Source: Methanobacteriota archaeon (GTDB lineage: Archaea; Thermoplasmatota; Thermoplasmata; RBG-16-68-12). From it: 8,518 nucleotides of DNA. Under the pieces are notes generated by a model. That model saw only the letters and a list, made by a program, of their open reading frames with translations, was not told where the DNA came from and did not search any database. The position numbers and the translations under genes are program-made. Of the stretch, positions 1 to 5,357 are shown piece by piece. Position 1 is the stretch's first letter. Each line of letters begins with the position of its first letter. The DNA is taken from positions 1 to 8,518 of the forward strand of contig VBMC01000037.1 in the NCBI GenBank assembly GCA_005879015.1. Reading direction: 5' to 3'.

Positions 1-279
1 GTGAGAGCCTTCGAAGTACGCGTCCCGGAGGAGGGCCCGGAACCCCTTCTCGCCCATGATGTCCCACACCATCATGTCGAGCATCGCGGGTGCGCCCTTC
101 CATGTCACATCGACGGTCTTCTTCGTGACCTTGGTTCCGACCGTCGCGATGTAACGGTCGTCGAATTCATCTTGTACGAACCGCCGGATCAAGGAGGTCT
201 TGCCGACCGCGACGTCTCCGACCAAGCACACCTTCGCCTTCACGTGCTTCAGGCCGGCCAGGGCGGGCGTCGCCATCAT
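1..279 (-). CDS. Ras/Rab-like small GTPase, C-terminal part cut by window edge
   Basis: This is a P-loop GTPase of the Ras superfamily. It would act as a cytoplasmic GTP/GDP switch whose partner is unknown. I read 93 residues from ATG at 279 to the window edge, where the frame is still open. The Walker A/G1 motif GDVAVGKTS lies at residues 21-29. The switch I threonine is in the GTKV segment at about residue 49, and G3 is WDIMGEKG at 72-79. The G4 (NKxD) and G5 motifs lie beyond the window. The residue aligned with the catalytic Gln of Ras (Gln61) is Glu77 here, whereas the neighbouring paralogue keeps Gln. The two proteins are very similar along their shared length, so they probably arose by tandem duplication. 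ATG codons at 279 and 276 are both possible starts. A TATA-like element about 26 bp upstream suggests a leaderless or nearly leaderless mRNA. The family call is secure; the biological role is not. Confidence 0.88.
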   Translation of the reverse strand, partial: MMATPALAGLKHVKAKVCLVGDVAVGKTSLIRRFVQDEFDDRYIATVGTKVTKKTVDVTWKGAPAMLDMMVWDIMGEKGFRALLRDAYFEGSH

Positions 280-300
280 GCGGCTCCAAAACGGACTCCG

Positions 301-310
301 TCTTATGTAG
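301..310 (-). promoter_or_regulatory. TATA-like promoter element for the truncated GTPase
   Basis: On the minus strand the sequence reads CTACATAAGA, with its centre about 26 bp upstream of the ATG at 279. Archaeal transcription starts about 25-27 bp downstream of the TATA centre. Initiation would therefore fall at or next to the start codon, giving a leaderless transcript, and no Shine-Dalgarno is apparent. The match is by eye, with one weak TATA-like hexamer and no clear BRE. Confidence 0.4.
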
Positions 311-342
311 GGTACGGCCGCGAGTATCGGCCATGATAATTC

Positions 343-906
343 TTATTCTTCGGCGACGACTTTTCTCGCGTATCGCTCCTTGGCGACGCGTTCCGCGAGG
401 GACTGGAACGCGATCTCGACGTTCACGCCCGCCTTCGCCGACGTGAAGTGAAACGGACTGTCGTACGCGCGCGCCGCCTGGATCATCTCGTCCTCCGAGA
501 TCTGCTGTTGATCTTTCAAGTCGATTTTGTTCCCAAGGAATTCAATCGGGATTTTTCCCGTCACGCTGTACACGCCCTCGATCCAGTCGTCGAGGTCTTC
601 CAGCGTCTTCCGGCGCGTGACGTCGCAGACCGCGAGGATGCCGCGGGCGCCATAGAAATATGCTTCCTTGAGGAGCTCTCGGAAGCCTTTCTGGCCCATG
701 ATGTCCCAGATCGTCATGTCGATCTTCAGGTCGCCCGTGCCGTCCGGGCTTGGCGATGCAAGTTCCTTCTTCGAGACCTTGGTCCCGAGAGTCTGGATGT
801 ACTTGTCGTCAAAATTGTCGAGGACGAAACGTCGGATGAGTGAGGTCTTGCCGACGGCGGCTTCCCCGATCAAACAAACTTTCACTTTCATCCGCTTGAC
901 TTCCAT
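343..906 (-). CDS. Ras/Rab-like small GTPase, complete
   Basis: This is a complete Ras-superfamily GTPase of 187 residues. All guanine-nucleotide motifs are visible: G1 GEAAVGKTS at 14-22, switch I GTKV with Thr42, G3 WDIMGQKG at 67-74 with Gln72 in the position of Ras Gln61, G4 NKID at 126-129 and G5 TSAK at 155-158. The C-terminus (KVVAEE) has no cysteine, so eukaryote-style prenylation is not expected and the protein is probably soluble. ATG at 906 gives the longest frame. A second ATG at 891 (residue 6) has GGAAG about 10 nt upstream and starts nearer the first beta strand, so the true start is open. The truncated paralogue lies downstream on the same strand after 63 bp with its own TATA-like box. 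Such prokaryotic Rab-like proteins are known from archaea, but their pathway cannot be read from this context. Confidence 0.93.
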   Translation of the reverse strand: MEVKRMKVKVCLIGEAAVGKTSLIRRFVLDNFDDKYIQTLGTKVSKKELASPSPDGTGDLKIDMTIWDIMGQKGFRELLKEAYFYGARGILAVCDVTRRKTLEDLDDWIEGVYSVTGKIPIEFLGNKIDLKDQQQISEDEMIQAARAYDSPFHFTSAKAGVNVEIAFQSLAERVAKERYARKVVAEE

Positions 907-945
907 GAATTCCCGCCCAGCAACGGAGCATACCCGGGGAGACCA

Positions 946-954
946 CCTTAAACG
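946..954 (-). promoter_or_regulatory. TATA-like promoter element for the complete GTPase
   Basis: The minus strand reads CGTTTAAGG here. Transcription would start about 26 bp downstream, near 922-925. That gives a leader of about 15-20 nt to the ATG at 906, or about 30 nt to the ATG at 891. No strong BRE is seen. The AT-rich patch stands out in an otherwise GC-rich intergenic region. Confidence 0.4.
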
Positions 955-979
955 TTACTGGGGTGTTCTCGTGCGTGAT

Positions 980-1019
980 ACGGACGAATCGAGGTTCGGG
1001 AGGCCAGGATCTCGTCCGT
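980..1019. repeat. Perfect 8-bp inverted repeat in intergenic region
   Basis: ACGGACGA at 980-987 is the exact reverse complement of TCGTCCGT at 1012-1019, separated by 24 bp. It lies between the small-ORF cluster (ending at 1163 or 1068 on the minus strand) and the TATA box of the complete GTPase. It could be a 3' hairpin for the small-ORF transcript or an operator upstream of the GTPase promoter. No T-run follows on either strand. The rest of 907-1067 shows no convincing gene. Confidence 0.5.
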
Positions 1020-1066
1020 TGTCAAGGTTCGAGCTTCACGAGGGTTTAGGCTGACGAGTCGGGGCG

Positions 1067-1112
1067 CTCAGGCATTCACCCTGCCTTGGGGCCGGAGGGC
1101 CGCCAGCCTGAG
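1067..1112. repeat. 7-bp inverted repeat with GC-rich inner stem
   Basis: CTCAGGC at 1067-1073 pairs with GCCTGAG at 1106-1112. A short GGCC/GGCC pairing is possible within the loop. It lies about 50-95 nt downstream of the stop of the small membrane protein, in transcript sense, and covers most of a possible 32-codon ORF. A 3'-UTR structure or terminator is plausible. At this GC content a single 7-bp pairing could also be chance. Confidence 0.35.
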
Positions 1113-1166
1113 TCCATGGCTTGCCGCGACGAGCTCCGCGAGTTCCTGCTTGCGCAACGGGCTCAC
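1068..1166 (-). CDS. Possible 32-residue protein, coupled to upstream small membrane protein
   Basis: A GTG at 1166 overlaps the TGA of the small membrane protein in a GTGA arrangement, and the frame runs to TGA at 1068-1070. The peptide begins MSPLRKQELAELVAASHG, has a helix-like pattern, and most of its codons end in G or C, as in real genes of this window. The overlap suggests translational coupling. Against this, it is very short, has no recognisable domain, and coincides with an inverted repeat that could simply be a 3' UTR hairpin. I do not recognise it and regard it as a weak candidate. Confidence 0.28.
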   Translation of the reverse strand: MSPLRKQELAELVAASHGLRLAALRPQGRVNA

Positions 1167-1384
1167 GGACTATGTTGCCAGCCAATCAATAGCCACACAA
1201 AGAGGCCGATGACGAGGGCCGCGGCGAGAATTCCAGCAACGAACCGGAACATGCGTCCAATTCTTGCAGTTCGGGCGGGAAACACATTGGGCTCTACCTC
1301 ATCATCCCGGTTCAGCACGGCGTGCTCGTAATACCCTTGGTTCGGGGCCGTTTCGTAGGGCGATTGATCACCACACGAAATCAA
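1163..1384 (-). CDS. Small single-span membrane protein, unknown function
   Basis: This 73-residue ORF has a polar, acidic N-terminal part (about residues 1-40), a basic ARTARIGR segment, and one strong transmembrane helix (about residues 46-69, FRFVAGILAAALVIGLFVWL). It ends WQHSP. The basic residues just before the helix predict a tail-anchored or type II protein with the acidic part in the cytoplasm. The longest start is a TTG at 1384 that overlaps the stop of the upstream Cys-motif ORF, and no good Shine-Dalgarno precedes it. A GTG at 1318 gives 51 residues. Alternatively the ORF is the second half of one gene shared with the upstream ORF and split by a frameshift. I do not recognise the family. 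The hydrophobic helix makes coding likely, but the start is unsure. Confidence 0.55.
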   Translation of the reverse strand: MISCGDQSPYETAPNQGYYEHAVLNRDDEVEPNVFPARTARIGRMFRFVAGILAAALVIGLFVWLLIGWQHSP

Positions 1385-1488
1385 TCACGACCGGGGATAT
1401 AAGGCCGCCCCGTGTCCTCGAACACACCCTCCCCTCCATAGGTACAATTCATGGCCACGACTTCCGCCCCGCAATTCCCGCATTTCAT
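1381..1488 (-). CDS. Tiny Cys-motif (zinc-ribbon-like) protein, 35 residues
   Basis: ATG at 1488 is preceded by GGAGGG at 1498-1493 with a 4-nt spacer, a near-ideal Shine-Dalgarno that fixes this start over the longer open frame. The peptide begins MKCGNCGAEVVAMNC and ends RPYIPGRD. The CxxC pair at residues 3/6 plus Cys15 resembles half of a zinc ribbon, but the fourth ligand is missing within this frame. The next cysteine lies just past the stop in the frame of the downstream membrane ORF (its Ser-Cys at residues 3-4). This hints that the two may be one gene split by a frameshift. The stop overlaps the downstream TTG. I see no function beyond possible metal binding. Confidence 0.5.
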   Translation of the reverse strand: MKCGNCGAEVVAMNCTYGGEGVFEDTGRPYIPGRD

Positions 1489-1602
1489 CGGTCCCTCCAC
1501 AGGCACCGGTCCATTGCGAGGCGGGCCCGGAACGCCTTCGAATTCCGCGGATTGCCAAATCCACATGTACCGTCCAAGACCTACCGGGACCAGGTGCCCC
1601 AA

Positions 1603-1767
1603 ATGTGTGACGAATACTACGATGCGCGCATGAAGGCGTTTTGGCGGGCCGTCGCAGAGGAATCGGACCTCGAACTCGACGAGAAGGAAGGCGAACCGGC
1701 CGAGCGGCCGATCGTGATCGACTCGATCGAACTCCCCAGGGCGAAGCCGAAATCGTTGCTGCGGTAA
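1603..1767 (+). CDS. Small acidic conserved-looking protein (MCDEYYD...), 54 residues
   Basis: The ATG at 1603 has AGGTG 6 nt upstream (1592-1596) and opens a 54-residue frame. It begins MCDEYYDARMKAFWRAVAEE, continues with an acidic stretch (DLELDEKEGEPAE), and ends with a basic PRAKPKSLLR tail. The codons are strongly GC-ending. From memory, short archaeal hypotheticals with an MCDxxxDxRMxAFWR start exist, so I think this is a member of such a family, but I cannot verify that here. It has no membrane segment and no known catalytic motif. It lies divergent to the Cys-motif ORF, with about 114 bp between the starts, and about 250 bp upstream of L3. The open frame extends further upstream, but those residues look non-coding. 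Confidence 0.6.
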   Translation: MCDEYYDARMKAFWRAVAEESDLELDEKEGEPAERPIVIDSIELPRAKPKSLLR

Positions 1768-1790
1768 CACCGATTCGATGGCGGCGGCAA

Positions 1791-1809
1791 TCTCTCGTTC
1801 TCCGAGAGA
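1791..1809 (+). terminator. Perfect 7-bp hairpin after the 54-residue gene
   Basis: TCTCTCG at 1791-1797 and CGAGAGA at 1803-1809 form a perfect 7-bp stem with a 5-nt loop, starting 24 nt after the TAA at 1767. It separates the small gene from the ribosomal promoter at about 1824-1839. There is no oligo-T tract, which archaeal terminators usually need, so it may be an mRNA 3'-end structure or a regulatory element instead. Confidence 0.35.
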
Positions 1810-1823
1810 ATCTACTCCGCGCT

Positions 1824-1839
1824 CCAAAAAGCTATATAG
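1824..1839 (+). promoter_or_regulatory. BRE/TATA promoter of the ribosomal-protein operon
   Basis: CCAAAAAG followed by CTATATAG (1832-1839) matches an archaeal BRE (A-rich) directly upstream of a TATA box. It is the clearest promoter in the window. The TATA core is palindromic, but the A-rich BRE side points transcription to the plus strand. Transcription would start near 1861, leaving a leader of about 155 nt before the L3 start at 2017. Confidence 0.65.
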
Positions 1840-1860
1840 GCCTCCTCCATAGGGACGGCC

Positions 1861-2016
1861 CAACGCGCCGACCAGACGCCCCCGGGCAATCCCGTAGCGG
1901 ATCCCGGAAATGCGGGCCCGGACCTTCTGCGCCCGCAGGCAGCGTCACGGCGGCGTGGCATCCGCCCCCATCTCGTTGCACGCGACGAGAGACCACTTTC
2001 CACGGAGGAGTGGCCA
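1861..2016 (+). promoter_or_regulatory. Structured 5' leader of the ribosomal-protein operon (candidate)
   Basis: No convincing gene lies between the predicted transcription start and L3. The stretch holds four local hairpins: CCCG/CGGG (1903-1916), CTGC/GCAG (1927-1938), GGCGG/CCGCC (1949-1966), and an 8-bp stem with one G-T pair, TCTCGTTG/CGACGAGA with loop CACG (1971-1990). The last ends 13 nt before the GGAGGAG ribosome binding site (2004-2010). A long structured leader could host translational autoregulation by an operon product, as known for ribosomal operons in general. In GC-rich DNA such stems also arise by chance. Confidence 0.35.
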
Positions 2017-3021
2017 GTGCCGAAGGAACACCGACCGCGACACGGCTCGATGGGCTTTTCGCCCCGCAAGCGCAGCGAGAGCCCGATTCCGCACTTCGCA
2101 AGTTGGCCTGACTCGGACGGTGGAAGCCCCAAGGTCCAGGGATTCGCCGGCTACAAGGCCGGCATGACCCATGCGATCGTCGTCGACTATCGGCCGACCT
2201 CCACGACCTCGGGCCAAGAGGTGCAGATCCCCGTCACCGTCCTCGAAGTCCCGCCGATGCACGTCGCCGCGGTGCGGTTGTACCGCCGCACGATGGAGGG
2301 TCTCAAGACCGTCGGGGAGGTCTGGGGCCCCAAGCTAGACAAGGAGCTCCGACGCGTCTTCCCGATCCCGAAGGAATACGACGTCGAGGAGGCATGGAAG
2401 AAGGTCCAGCCGGCACAGGTGGACGACGTCCGTCTCATCACATACACGCAGCCGGGCCTCCTCACGGGAGTCCCGAAGAAGAAGCCGGACCTCATGGAGA
2501 ACCGCGTCGGCGGCGGTTCGATCGAGGACCGGATCAAGTACGCGAAGCAGCTCCTCGGCACGGACATCCCGGTCACGGAATTCTGTCGGGAAGGCTCCAT
2601 GGTCGATGTCGCCGCGATCACGAAGGGGAAGGGTTGGAAAGGCCACCACACCCGGTGGGGAACGCGGCTGCTGAGCCACAAGAACTCGAAGCACCGACGG
2701 AACATCGGAACCCTCGGGAACTTCCAGCCCGGGTACGTCCGGCCGACCGTCCCGCAAGGAGGCCAATTCGGGTATCACCAGCGGACGGAATACAACAAGC
2801 GCATCCTGAAGATCGGCGAGAAGGGGGATGAGATCACCCCGAACGGCGGCTTCCTCTCGTACGGGATGGTGCGCAACCCGTACGTCCTCCTGCACGGTTC
2901 GATTCCCGGTCCCGCCAAGCGGCTGATCCGCCTCCGGGACGCGGCTCGAATCGGTTACGTGAAACTCGAGAAGTCTCCCGAGCTCACCTACGTCTCGCGG
3001 GAATCGAAGCAGGGAGTGTGA
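2017..3021 (+). CDS. rpl3: 50S ribosomal protein L3 (uL3)
   Basis: This is large-subunit protein uL3, which binds 23S rRNA and sends a loop toward the peptidyl-transferase centre. The 334-residue length fits archaeal L3. Recognisable segments are the N-terminal HRPRHGSMGFSPRKRS, GFAGYKAGMTH, the rRNA-contacting loop TKGKGWKGHHTRWG with LLSHKNSKHRRNIGTLG, and the C-terminal GPAKRLIRLRD. Start: GTG at 2017 follows GGAGGAG (2004-2010) with a 6-nt spacer and gives the canonical Pro-Lys N-terminus. It is the first gene of the operon behind the BRE/TATA element. Its last codons overlap the L4 start (GTGTGA). Nothing looks broken. Confidence 0.97.
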   Translation: MPKEHRPRHGSMGFSPRKRSESPIPHFASWPDSDGGSPKVQGFAGYKAGMTHAIVVDYRPTSTTSGQEVQIPVTVLEVPPMHVAAVRLYRRTMEGLKTVGEVWGPKLDKELRRVFPIPKEYDVEEAWKKVQPAQVDDVRLITYTQPGLLTGVPKKKPDLMENRVGGGSIEDRIKYAKQLLGTDIPVTEFCREGSMVDVAAITKGKGWKGHHTRWGTRLLSHKNSKHRRNIGTLGNFQPGYVRPTVPQGGQFGYHQRTEYNKRILKIGEKGDEITPNGGFLSYGMVRNPYVLLHGSIPGPAKRLIRLRDAARIGYVKLEKSPELTYVSRESKQGV

Positions 3022-3962
3022 GGTTCCTGCCGGAATCGAAGAAATCCGCCTCGGATGCACCGGCCGAGTCTCGCAGGACGGCGCGAGTACGGCGCAAGAA
3101 GTCCGCCGAACCGGAGAAGGGCCCGAAGGCAGCGAAAGCGGCGAAGGCGAAGGAAGCGAAGGCCGAGGCCCGCTCCCTGGAGGGCGGTCGTGTGCATGTG
3201 TATTCTCTCGATGGCGACGTCGTGAAGTCGGTCGACCTGCCGACCGTGTTCCAAGGCGAGGTGCGTTCCGATCTGATCCGAAGGGCGGTTACCGCAGCCC
3301 AGGCGAATCGACGGCAGCCGTATGGCCCCGGGCGCAGGTCCGGTGCGAAACATTCCGTCCGTTGGTCGGGAAAGGGCCATGGCGTCTCCCGCGTCCCGCG
3401 GATTCGCGGCTCCATGACCGGGGCGCAGGCCCCGGGCACCGTGGGTGGTCGTCGGGCGCATCCCCCCCGGGTCGAGAAGGTCTGGGCGAAGAAGGTGAAC
3501 GAGAACGAACGACGCTTGGCACGCAATGCGGCCTTGGCGGCCGTGAAGGAAGTCACGATCGTCTCCGCCCGCGGACATGAGTTCAAGGATGAACTCAGCC
3601 TGCCCATCGTAATCGAGGACGGGATCGAGACCCTCCAGCCGGACGGAGGTGCGACCCAGGAGGGCGTCAAGATCCTCGACCGCCTCGGCGTGTACGCCGA
3701 CGTGGAGCGGGCGAAGGACGGCCGCCACGTGCGCGCGGGCCGCGGGAAGATGCGAGGCCGGCGTTATCGGCAGCCTCGGAGCCTGCTCGTCGTCGTGAAG
3801 GATCCGGCGAAGGTCCGCCGACTCTTCGGGAACCTGCCCGGTGTCGAGGTCGTGAGCCCCGCGGGGTTGAACGCCGAGGTCCTCGCTCCGGGCGGGGATC
3901 CGGGTCGACTCACGATGTTCAGCGAGGGCGCCCTCGAGGTGCTCCGGAGCTGGTCGCCATGA
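3018..3962 (+). CDS. rpl4: 50S ribosomal protein L4 (uL4/L1e) with N-terminal extension
   Basis: This is large-subunit protein uL4, which lines the exit tunnel and binds 23S rRNA. The frame from GTG at 3018 encodes 314 residues. The L4 body is clear: VHVYSLDGDVVKSVDLP from about residue 58, the tunnel-loop region with GGRRAHPPRVEKVW, RAGRGKMRGRRY, and near the end LNAEVLAPGGDPGRLTMF. Residues 1-57 are a Lys/Ala/Glu-rich extension not usual in archaeal L4. The start at 3018 overlaps the L3 stop but has only AGGGAG directly against it. An internal GTG at 3192, with GGAGG (3179-3183) 8 nt upstream, would give 256 residues, the normal family size. The long form leaves no gap after L3, so both starts remain open. 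The L4 stop overlaps the L23 start (ATGA). Confidence 0.95.
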   Translation: MRFLPESKKSASDAPAESRRTARVRRKKSAEPEKGPKAAKAAKAKEAKAEARSLEGGRVHVYSLDGDVVKSVDLPTVFQGEVRSDLIRRAVTAAQANRRQPYGPGRRSGAKHSVRWSGKGHGVSRVPRIRGSMTGAQAPGTVGGRRAHPPRVEKVWAKKVNENERRLARNAALAAVKEVTIVSARGHEFKDELSLPIVIEDGIETLQPDGGATQEGVKILDRLGVYADVERAKDGRHVRAGRGKMRGRRYRQPRSLLVVVKDPAKVRRLFGNLPGVEVVSPAGLNAEVLAPGGDPGRLTMFSEGALEVLRSWSP

Positions 3963-4240
3963 AGCCGCACGAGATTCTCCTTCATCCGTACGTCACAGAG
4001 AAAACGCTGAACATGCTGCAGGGCACGCCCGCTCAGAATCTGAAGGACGGGAACCGGCTCGAGTTCCTGGTGCGTCGTCAGGCGACGCGAGACCAGGTCA
4101 AGAAGGCCTTCGAGGACCTCTTCCAGGTGAAGGTCGCGAAGGTGAATACGTTCGTCCGGAGGGACGGCAAGCACGCGATCATCAAGTTGAAACCGGAATT
4201 CTCCGCCGAAGAGATCGGGATGCGGATCGGGGTGTTCTGA
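3959..4240 (+). CDS. rpl23: 50S ribosomal protein L23 (uL23)
   Basis: This is large-subunit protein uL23, located at the tunnel exit, where it serves as a docking site for factors such as SRP. It has 93 residues, normal for archaea. It starts MKPHEILLHPYVTEKT, which is diagnostic of the family, contains RRQATRDQVKKAFEDLFQVKV, and ends EFSAEEIGMRIGVF. A short insertion (QGTPAQNLKDG, about residues 21-31) lies between the first helix and the first strand. ATG at 3959 overlaps the L4 stop as ATGA, and the TGA at 4238-4240 overlaps the L2 ATG, so all three are probably translationally coupled. Confidence 0.96.
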   Translation: MKPHEILLHPYVTEKTLNMLQGTPAQNLKDGNRLEFLVRRQATRDQVKKAFEDLFQVKVAKVNTFVRRDGKHAIIKLKPEFSAEEIGMRIGVF

Positions 4241-4803
4241 TGGGAAAGAACCTGCGCTCCCAACGCCGCGGCCGTGGGACTTCGCCGACCTACCGTTCGC
4301 CGAGCCACCGACATCCCGGGCCCGTCGTCTATCCGCACCTTCGCGGTGCCGGGATCGTGACGGACATCTTCCAGGCGCCCGGACACACCGCTCCACTGGC
4401 GCGCGTTCGGTTCGATGGCCAAGAGGTCCTCATGATCGCCTGCGACGGCCTTTCCGTCGGCCAGCCCGTGACCCATGGCTTGCCGAATCTGGACCGCGGG
4501 AACACGGTGCCGCTCCGCGACATCCCGGAAGGGACGCTCGTCTACAACGTCGAGTCGATGCCTGGGGACGGCGGTCGCTTCGTGCGGGCCGCGGGTGCCC
4601 AGGCCGTCGTCGTGAGCCAGGGAGACCGGACCGTCATCCAGCTCCCCTCGGGACATTTCCGCACCTTCCATCCGGACTGCCGGGCCACGATCGGCGCCGT
4701 CGCGGGCGCGGGCCGAGGCGACAAGCCCTTCACGAAGGCGGGCAAATCCCCACGGAGGCGGGTCGCACCAACACGTGGGCAAACCGTCCACGGTGGGTTT
4801 TGA
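4240..4803 (+). CDS. rpl2: 50S ribosomal protein L2 (uL2), C-terminus disrupted
   Basis: This is large-subunit protein uL2, which binds domain IV of 23S rRNA and is needed for subunit association and peptidyl-transferase activity. The frame from ATG at 4240 is canonical up to about residue 168: [78 protein letters not shown]. It then changes into unrelated residues ([18 protein letters not shown]) and stops at 4803, giving 187 residues against about 240 in the family. The authentic C-terminus follows in another frame (4742-4879). About 25 residues normally between KAGK and PHGGG, including the WPRVRGVAMN-type segment, are absent. The disruption is therefore a deletion plus frameshift and not a single-base error. 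As L2 is essential, an assembly artefact or a second intact copy is likely. Confidence 0.93.
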   Translation: MGKNLRSQRRGRGTSPTYRSPSHRHPGPVVYPHLRGAGIVTDIFQAPGHTAPLARVRFDGQEVLMIACDGLSVGQPVTHGLPNLDRGNTVPLRDIPEGTLVYNVESMPGDGGRFVRAAGAQAVVVSQGDRTVIQLPSGHFRTFHPDCRATIGAVAGAGRGDKPFTKAGKSPRRRVAPTRGQTVHGGF

Positions 4804-4879
4804 CGCCCCGCCCGGCCGCAAGGTCGGACGGATGTCTCCCCAGCCGAAGCGGTTGAAGGAGAAGCGTCGTCGGAGGTGA
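4742..4879 (+). pseudogene. rpl2: Out-of-frame L2 C-terminal segment
   Basis: Read in the frame of 4742, this segment encodes [19 protein letters not shown], then [18 protein letters not shown] and a basic tail KEKRRRR ending at TGA 4877-4879. It matches the conserved L2 C-terminal loop with its PHGGG motif, which holds the functionally critical His, and the PPGRKVG segment. It is one base out of register with the upstream L2 frame. No start codon or RBS serves it on its own, so as sequenced it would not be translated. Its stop sits inside the S19 ribosome binding site, the position expected for the natural L2 stop. Confidence 0.88.
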
Positions 4880-4880
4880 T
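4872..4880 (+). promoter_or_regulatory. Strong Shine-Dalgarno that sets the S19 start
   Basis: GGAGGTGAT is a nine-base complement to the usual archaeal 16S 3' end (AUCACCUCC). With a 4-nt spacer it points to the ATG at 4885. It argues against the in-frame GTG 4876 and ATG 4879, which lie within the element itself. It also overlaps the natural L2 stop (4877-4879). Confidence 0.75.
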
Positions 4881-4884
4881 GGGC

Positions 4885-5349
4885 ATGGCAAAGAAAATGG
4901 GTGGTCTGGCGAAGGCGGCTCGGAGAAAGTTGCGGAAGCGGGCGGGCCTCGTCGAGACGCGCCGCAAGAAGGAATTCACATACCGCGGGTACACGCTGGA
5001 CGAGATGAAAGCCATGACCCTGGAGGAGATCATCGAGCTGCTGCCCGCGCGACCTCGGCGGTCGGTCATCCGGGGGATCGACGATGAACGCTACCGGTTC
5101 ATCGAAAAGCTCCGCGCGAACGGGACGGAGGTCGCGGTCCGGACCCATTGCCGGGACGTGCCGATCCTTCCCGACTTCATCGGAAAGAAGGTCGCGATCC
5201 ACAACGGGAAGGAATTCGTGACGGTCGAGATCAAGCCGGAGATGATCGGCCATTTCATCGGTGAGTTCGCGATGACGCGAAAGCCCGTCACGCACAGCGG
5301 ACCGGGCGTCGGAGCCACGCGATCGTCGAAGTTCATGCCGCTCAAGTGA
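4885..5349 (+). CDS. rps19: 30S ribosomal protein S19 (uS19)
   Basis: This is small-subunit protein uS19 in the head of the 30S, contacting S13 and helping form bridges to 23S rRNA. From ATG at 4885 it has 154 residues, typical of archaeal S19 with its basic N-terminal extension ([19 protein letters not shown]). Diagnostic segments are [13 protein letters not shown] (about 29-41), LLPARPRRS (52-60), [15 protein letters not shown] (86-100), [18 protein letters not shown] (106-123), FAMTRK, and the C-terminal [14 protein letters not shown]. The start was chosen from the GGAGGTGAT element. The frame could also begin at 4876 or 4879. The gene is intact. Confidence 0.96.
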   Translation: MAKKMGGLAKAARRKLRKRAGLVETRRKKEFTYRGYTLDEMKAMTLEEIIELLPARPRRSVIRGIDDERYRFIEKLRANGTEVAVRTHCRDVPILPDFIGKKVAIHNGKEFVTVEIKPEMIGHFIGEFAMTRKPVTHSGPGVGATRSSKFMPLK

Positions 5350-5357
5350 GGATGCAC

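Noticed and set aside
965..1045. tRNA-like pattern: possible 7-bp acceptor pairing (TTCTCGT with ACGAGGG) and a GGTTCGAG segment
   Set aside because: The T stem does not pair properly around the TTCGA loop, there is no D arm or anticodon stem, and two acceptor pairs are G-T. I do not call a tRNA.
1086..1331. 81-codon plus-strand open frame
   Set aside because: It is antisense to the membrane protein, has no RBS, and its composition (Arg/Ser/Thr-rich, no pattern) looks non-coding.
1395..1404. TATA-like GGATATAAGG inside the Cys-motif ORF
   Set aside because: On the minus strand it would start transcription downstream of the TTG of the membrane ORF. On the plus strand it leads to no supported gene. 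It falls on codons for Pro-Tyr-Ile, so chance is likely.
1489..1863. N-terminal extension of the Cys-motif ORF to 160 residues
   Set aside because: The extra residues have no recognisable motif and run opposite the 54-residue plus-strand gene. The GGAGGG site clearly favours the short start at 1488.
4742..4879. Programmed ribosomal frameshifting to join the two L2 parts
   Set aside because: A +1 or -1 shift could change the frame, but about 25 conserved residues would still be missing, and no slippery site with a downstream structure is evident.
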